Below are positions 42,226-46,873 of a DNA stretch of 46,873 nt, piece after piece (within the stretch, counting starts at the first letter, position 1; each line of letters starts with the position of its first letter). The stretch is from assembly GCA_014238335.1 (NCBI GenBank), contig JABABI010000055.1:1-46873 (forward strand), read 5' to 3'. Below the pieces are notes generated by a model. That model worked only from the letters and a program-made list of their open reading frames with translations. It searched no databases and was not told where the DNA came from. Both the position numbers and the translations under genes were made by a program. The stretch comes from Fuerstiella sp. Lineage in GTDB: Bacteria > Planctomycetota > Planctomycetia > Planctomycetales > Planctomycetaceae.

Positions 42226-42862
42226 GTTAAATAATCTTGCCTGATGTTCGCTCTTAAGTGAAAAACATTCGCGGCGATGGACGACACCACAACGCTTCCT
42301 GCCGAGGGATTCCGGCTGACGTTTTGATTGTGCCAACTGACAGAGAAACGCAACTGGTTTAATCAGTGAGGTGCGGAATATAGGGGCGGAATTGACTTTC
42401 CAGGACATTGCTGCCTGGTTTCAAGCACCGGGGTGAGAACTTTCACAGACTGTCTTCGCAAACTAGGTCGAAATCTGCCGATTCGCAATCACATTCGGCA
42501 CTTTGCAGCCACTTCCTGGTGCAACCCCCAGCTATTCCGATCGCTTCCGTGCCTGCGGCAGCACGCCATGCATGAGTTCGCCGTGCGATGCGTGAGGCAG
42601 GTTTCCGGCGACATGGAGTCGATGAGGACGTGATGTTTCAGCCGTTAAACGTTGAATGAATCCCAGAACCGGCAGGACTGCGTTGACCAACGCGACCGTC
42701 ATTTCTGTTCACCAGGGGTGTAGCGGTATTCATACTACGGATCACCGGTTGTCCACAATGTGAACAGCTGTACATTTGCTGACCTATGTTAAACGCAACG
42801 GCTGGGGAGGGGAGGGCCGAATTGCTCGAACGGACTTTATCGCCGGCGGGGGTTGGCACAAT
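42226..42862. other. 637 bp divergent intergenic region
   Basis: The longest gene-free stretch of the window, between uppP and the giant DUF4347 gene. A 66-codon frame at 42433-42633 has unusual Cys- and His-rich content and no recognised similarity, and was not accepted. No promoter motif, terminator or strong inverted repeat was recognised. A G-run (42847-42851) about eleven bases before the ATG at 42863 may act as a weak ribosome binding site. Confidence 0.5.
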
Positions 42863-45800
42863 ATGTCATTGCAGACATTCATGAAATCAATACGTCTGCT
42901 GCTTGACCAGGGCGTGTACGCAGCTCGGAATGCGGTCAGTACTCAGAATGACTCGCCATCGCGCTGGCTGGAAGTCACTCAGCTGGAGGAGCGCGTGCTG
43001 ATGAGTGCGTCACCGCTGGCTGTCGTGGCAGCACCTCCGGAAGCTGCCGCAGCAGCGACTGCTGCGGCGAATGAGGCATTCCAGCTGGATGACCAGCAAC
43101 TGCTGGATGTGGTCGGGGATGCTGTGCTGCCGGAACAGTCGGTCGACGGCGAAATGAGCGGTGCTGATGCAGAGGTCCAACCGGACACGTCAACCGTCTT
43201 ACCTGACGCCACAGAACACACGCTGGAGCTGGTCTTTGTCGACAGTAGTGTCAGCGACCTGGATCAGATGGTTAACGATCTGCATACGGCCTACATGTCA
43301 GACGATAACCGAACGCTCCAAATTGTCGTTCTGGAGTCACAGACGGACGGGATGGGTCAGATTTCGTCCACCATGCGGAACTACCGTGACATTGATGCGA
43401 TTCACGTGGTTTCTCACGGAAGTGATGGGCAGGTGCGTCTGGGCTCAACAACGTTGTCGCTCGACAATCTGGATGATTACCGATCATCAATCGGTGCATG
43501 GCAGGACTCAATGTCAAGTGAGGCCGATCTGTTGTTCTACGGTTGCAATCTGGCCGCGACAGCTGACGGTCAGGAGCTGATGAATCAGATCAGCGCTGAG
43601 TGGGATGTGGATGTGGCCGCCAGCGATGACCTGACCGGGCATTCTGATTTTGGTGGTGACTGGGATCTCGAATATCAGACCGGTGACGTTGAGACGCAGA
43701 TCGCATTCAGTACGGATCTGCAGGAGAACTGGTATAACGTACTGGCCATTGCGGTTGATAACAGCTCAGATGGCGGCATGTCTTCGGGGTCAACCACGAC
43801 CGTGTCGCATACGACATCCGGTGATAATCGACTGATGCTGGTCGGTGTGGCCACGGATCCTCATGGCGAAAGTGTAGCTTCCATCACCTACAACGGATTC
43901 AATCTGTCGCTGGTTGGGGCCGAAGAGGATTCGGGTTCACATTCCAGAGCCGAAATCTGGTCACTGGTTGCCCCGGATACGGGTAGCCATGACGTCGTTG
44001 TGACTATGACGGGGAATGGCCACCACGGTGTCGTTGTTGGCGTCATGACATTTACCGGTGTTGATCAGACGACACCGCTGGAAAATTTTTCGGCCGCGTC
44101 TGGTGCATCAAATACGGCGTCAACTACGGTCACATCGACATCCGACGATCTGGTATTCGGTGTTGTTCATTCGCATCACGGCTCCTCTTCGGCCGCGGGT
44201 GCTGGTCAGACTGAGTACTGGGACAGAACGGAATGGCAGAGTAACGGCAGCGGTACTGTCGAAGCAGGTGCTGCCTCAGTCACGACATCATGGACAGTCA
44301 CTAATCACGACTGGACCGTGGCGGCCGTGTCGATCCGGTCGGCTTCCGCGCCACCTGTCATCACAAACATCGAAACGGTGGATCAGGATGCTGATGGACA
44401 GATCGACCAGATCCGTATCACCACGAGTGAAACCCTGAACGACAACTTCGGCGACCTCTCGATCGCGGTCTGGGGTTACGAGATCAACACCGGTGTCGGC
44501 ACCAACGGCTACACGACCGGCGCCACCGCCAACGACAACATCTTCTACGTGAACCTCGTCGAGAGCGGCACGCCCGACACGGACGCGACGCCGAACATCT
44601 CCGTGGTCCAGAACACGCTGCTGACCGAAGACGGCGGGCCGGACGCCCTCGCGGCCGACCAGGGCCGCATCGTGTTCCCGCGCGACAGCAATATCTACAC
44701 GGCCTTCCCCAACGGCAACAACGAGATCCTCGTCCTCGACGACCCGGCCGGGCTAGATAACTACTCCCCGTTCTTCTCGTCGGACCGGAGCAAGATCTTT
44801 TTCTACTCGGACCGGGACGGCACCGACAACGAGTATGACATCTGGTCGATGGATGCCGACGGCAGCAACCTGGCCCAGCTGACGAACAACGGCCCGGACG
44901 ACGAACGCTACCCGCAGGTCTCCCCGGACGGGACGAAAGTGCTGTACGAGCGTGATGCCGCCGGCAACACCGACCGGCAGATCTGGATCATGGACGCGGA
45001 CGGGAGCAATGAGACGCTCCTGATCAACAGCGCCGGAGAGGAACGACAGCCCAGCTGGTCCCCCGACGGCAGCCAGATCGTGTTCGTCTCCGACCGAGAC
45101 GGCCCCCGCAACATCTACGTGGCCGATGCGGACGGCGGGAACCAGACGAGGCTCACGAACTCGGCGGATCAAGAGCGTGCACCTGCGTGGTCCCCGGACG
45201 GTACGCAGATTCTCTACCACCGGAATGTTGGCGGCACCGACAATCAGGCCTGGATCATGGATGCCGACGGCGGCAATCAGACGATGATCGTGAACAGCCT
45301 GGGCGAGGACGCAAACCCCAGCTGGTCCCCGGACGGCAGCCGGATCATATTCACCTCAACCCGGGACGGCAACGACGAGATCTACACGGCCGATCCCAAC
45401 GGCATGAGCGAGTTTCGGGTCACGAACAATGGCGTGGATGAAAACAGGCCGCGCTGGGCCAGCGCAGAGACCGTTGCCGCCACCGACGACGCTGACCCGG
45501 TCGCCACCATCACGCGCGATGATGCCGATCCGACCAGTGCGGACACGGTCAACTTCAGCGTCGACTTCAGCGAAGACGTGAGCAACGTCACCGCCGACGA
45601 CTTTACCGTGGTGACCACCGGTACCGTCACGGCTAACATGACTGTCACCGTCACCCAGGTGACCGCCTCGACCTACACCATTACCATCGACACCATTGCC
45701 GGTGACGGCACCGTCGGCCTCGACTTCAACGGTGCAACGGATATCGTCGACGGTGTCGGCAATGCGATCAATACGATTCCGTCCACGGACGAGGTTTATA

Positions 45801-46873
45801 CCATCGACCGTCCGCCGCTGATCACCGCGCGCGAAACCGTCGACAGCGACGGCGACGGCGAGATCGACCAGATCCGCATCACCACCGACCAAAACCTGAA
45901 CGACAACTTCGGCGATCTCAACATCAGTGTCGCCGGCTACACCATCAACACAGGTCTCGGCACCAACGGCTTCACCACCGGCACCGGCGGCGACAACGAA
46001 TTCTTCGTCAACCTCAACGAGAGCGGCACGCCGGACACGGACGCGACGCCGGGGGTCAGCATCATCGTCAACACCTCGCTCGGCGATTCGGCCGGCAATC
46101 TGATATTCAACGACACCCCGACGAGTTTGACCACGGTGACGTTTACCGGCACCTCGGATGCGGATACCGGCATCGACCCGACGGCGAACACCTACACCCA
46201 CGCGGTGGATTTCCGGGGCGCCGATGCAACCCCCACGCCCGCCGTCATCAACGGCCTGGCCTTTGCCGACGGCACCAATACCGCGGGTCAGACGGATGCG
46301 AACACCGGCAACGGATTCGGCCTGACGGGTGCGGGCGGCACTTTTCAGCACTACACGGGCGTGTGGGCCGATCCCGGCAGCGGGCTCGAGGAGCTGACGC
46401 GCGACTTCTACTTTGGCGGCAACCCGGGCACCTTGACGCTATCGGATCTGACCCCAGGTGCAACCTACAAGCTGCGCCTCTTCGCTGCGAACTATACCGG
46501 GCACGACCAGACGTTTACGGACGACAACGGATTCAACGGTGGAAACGTGGATCGCGGCGGTCCCAACAATACTTTTGCCGACACGATTGAATACGTCTTC
46601 ACCATGGGTGCGGCCGATACCGAGATCGAGATCTCGCTGACCCCGACAGGTGTGGGTTCGTTCCACTGGTACGGCTTCACCAACGAAGTGTATAACCCGG
46701 TTGCGACCACCGACGCCGCCGACCCGGTCGCGTTCATCACGCGCGACGATGCGAACCCGACGAATGCGACCTCGGTCGACTTCAGTGTCGATTTCAGCGA
46801 GGACGTGAGCAACGTCACCGCCGACGACTTCACCGTGGTGACGACTGGCACGGCGACCGCGAACGCGACCGTC
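42863..46873 (+). CDS. Giant surface protein with LEPR-XLL-like N-terminus, DUF4347, PD40 repeats and duplicated Ig-like modules; 3' end outside window
   Basis: The frame runs without a stop from the ATG at 42863 to the right edge (1337 visible residues). Residues 34-50 include LEERVLMSASPLA, a variant of the planctomycete LEPR-XLL motif found at the N-terminus of very large surface proteins. DUF4347 covers about 118-293 (VFVDSSVSDLDQMV, IHVVSHGSDGQVRLG, LLFYGCNLAATADGQEL). A beta-rich domain follows (294-495), then module A (497-588), five PD40/TolB-like repeats (595-870; PSWSPDGSQIVF, PAWSPDGTQILY), module B (from 871), a second A (from 984), a beta-sandwich-like segment (about 1110-1279) and a second B (from 1280). 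From about 44430 on, codons end in C or G much more than before. It probably is secreted and attached at the cell surface. Confidence 0.88.
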   Translation, partial: MSLQTFMKSIRLLLDQGVYAARNAVSTQNDSPSRWLEVTQLEERVLMSASPLAVVAAPPEAAAAATAAANEAFQLDDQQLLDVVGDAVLPEQSVDGEMSGADAEVQPDTSTVLPDATEHTLELVFVDSSVSDLDQMVNDLHTAYMSDDNRTLQIVVLESQTDGMGQISSTMRNYRDIDAIHVVSHGSDGQVRLGSTTLSLDNLDDYRSSIGAWQDSMSSEADLLFYGCNLAATADGQELMNQISAEWDVDVAASDDLTGHSDFGGDWDLEYQTGDVETQIAFSTDLQENWYNVLAIAVDNSSDGGMSSGSTTTVSHTTSGDNRLMLVGVATDPHGESVASITYNGFNLSLVGAEEDSGSHSRAEIWSLVAPDTGSHDVVVTMTGNGHHGVVVGVMTFTGVDQTTPLENFSAASGASNTASTTVTSTSDDLVFGVVHSHHGSSSAAGAGQTEYWDRTEWQSNGSGTVEAGAASVTTSWTVTNHDWTVAAVSIRSASAPPVITNIETVDQDADGQIDQIRITTSETLNDNFGDLSIAVWGYEINTGVGTNGYTTGATANDNIFYVNLVESGTPDTDATPNISVVQNTLLTEDGGPDALAADQGRIVFPRDSNIYTAFPNGNNEILVLDDPAGLDNYSPFFSSDRSKIFFYSDRDGTDNEYDIWSMDADGSNLAQLTNNGPDDERYPQVSPDGTKVLYERDAAGNTDRQIWIMDADGSNETLLINSAGEERQPSWSPDGSQIVFVSDRDGPRNIYVADADGGNQTRLTNSADQERAPAWSPDGTQILYHRNVGGTDNQAWIMDADGGNQTMIVNSLGEDANPSWSPDGSRIIFTSTRDGNDEIYTADPNGMSEFRVTNNGVDENRPRWASAETVAATDDADPVATITRDDADPTSADTVNFSVDFSEDVSNVTADDFTVVTTGTVTANMTVTVTQVTASTYTITIDTIAGDGTVGLDFNGATDIVDGVGNAINTIPSTDEVYTIDRPPLITARETVDSDGDGEIDQIRITTDQNLNDNFGDLNISVAGYTINTGLGTNGFTTGTGGDNEFFVNLNESGTPDTDATPGVSIIVNTSLGDSAGNLIFNDTPTSLTTVTFTGTSDADTGIDPTANTYTHAVDFRGADATPTPAVINGLAFADGTNTAGQTDANTGNGFGLTGAGGTFQHYTGVWADPGSGLEELTRDFYFGGNPGTLTLSDLTPGATYKLRLFAANYTGHDQTFTDDNGFNGGNVDRGGPNNTFADTIEYVFTMGAADTEIEISLTPTGVGSFHWYGFTNEVYNPVATTDAADPVAFITRDDANPTNATSVDFSVDFSEDVSNVTADDFTVVTTGTATANATV
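44351..44628 (+). repeat. Module A, first copy
   Basis: Encodes a segment starting PPVITNIETVDQDADGQ and containing QIDQIRITT, NDNFGDLSI, INTGVGTNGYTTG and ESGTPDTDATPN. It matches the second copy at 45812 in protein and, over long stretches, in nucleotides. Confidence 0.85.
45473..45646 (+). repeat. Module B, first copy
   Basis: Encodes an Ig-like segment VAATDDADPVATITRDDADPT followed by FSVDFSEDVSNVTADDF and VVTTGT. It matches the copy that starts at 46700, including the run SEDVSNVTADDFTVVTTGT. Confidence 0.85.
45812..46085 (+). repeat. Module A, second copy
   Basis: Encodes PPLITARETVDSDGDGE, then EIDQIRITT, NDNFGDLNI, INTGLGTNGFTTG and ESGTPDTDATPG, parallel to the copy at 44351. Confidence 0.85.
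46700..46873 (+). repeat. Module B, second copy, cut by the window edge
   Basis: Encodes VATTDAADPVAFITRDDANPT and the same SEDVSNVTADDFTVVTTGT run as the first copy, ending at the edge of the window. Confidence 0.85.

Noticed and set aside
42850..42875. TGGCAC...TTGCA before the giant gene, like a sigma-54 promoter
   Set aside because: The spacing between the two parts is nine bases instead of about five, and the second part lies within the coding sequence.
45356..46351. Leftward 331-codon frame opposite the giant surface protein
   Set aside because: Val/Gly/Arg-rich translation of the complement of a low-complexity, C/G-ending coding sequence; no similarity expected.
1..46873. CRISPR arrays, tRNA and rRNA genes, insertion sequences, phage genes
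   Set aside because: No regularly spaced repeats, no tRNA-like T-arm sequences in context, no transposase or integrase motifs and no phage proteins were seen.

Overview
The window comes from a member of the Planctomycetes. The evidence is the set of family proteins that is dense only in that phylum: a DUF1549/DUF1553 protein with a planctomycete-type cytochrome C domain followed by a DUF1501 protein, a ThuA-like protein, a DUF1080 (3-keto-disaccharide hydrolase type) protein, a Tat-exported Gfo/Idh/MocA oxidoreductase, FG-GAP and PQQ-propeller exported proteins, and a giant surface protein with an LEPR-XLL-like N-terminus. I cannot name the genus. Gene density is moderate, with several 300-640 bp intergenic stretches and two clearly decayed genes.

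Layout. 1-2350: the 3' part of an exported FG-GAP repeat protein, then an HD-GYP pseudogene. 2485-4843 (minus): xylose isomerase followed closely by a membrane-anchored endonuclease/exonuclease/phosphatase protein. 5192-7636: two exported proteins, one a thioredoxin with two YHS-like modules, separated by a 507 bp gene-free stretch rich in possible RNA structure. 8049-13548: DUF1549/1553, DUF1501 and ThuA proteins in line, probably for breakdown of an environmental polymer. 13731-17639: TrkH potassium transporter, DUF1080 protein, unknown exported protein. 17644-21429 (minus): cobalamin-dependent methionine synthase. 21850-23184: Gfo/Idh/MocA oxidoreductase with a textbook terminator. 23323-26233: a tripartite tricarboxylate transporter in which the binding protein (TctC) and small membrane subunit (TctB) are one polypeptide, overlapping tctA. 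26348-27321 (minus): a TPR-type pseudogene with several frameshifts. 27543-30608: ATP-grasp protein and enolase-superfamily protein. 30716-31462 (minus): unknown membrane protein. 31710-35600: 1296-residue exported protein joining a methyltransferase-like domain, a PQQ-type propeller and a LamG-like domain. 35829-41275: six genes in line: an unknown membrane-anchored exported protein, a double (tandem) substrate-binding protein, ModB-like permease, ModC-like ATPase, MoaD/ThiS-like sulfur carrier and MoeB/ThiF-like activating enzyme. 41356-42225 (minus): undecaprenyl-diphosphatase. 42863 to the right edge: a giant DUF4347 surface protein made of duplicated modules, cut by the window end.

How genes work together. 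The clearest unit is 35829-41275, which couples uptake of an oxyanion (molybdate or tungstate is the best guess) to two proteins of the molybdopterin/thiamine sulfur-transfer type; its double binding protein and its first gene are unusual. The second unit is the TctCB-TctA carboxylate importer with only two genes instead of three. No phage, insertion sequence, CRISPR array, tRNA or rRNA was recognised.
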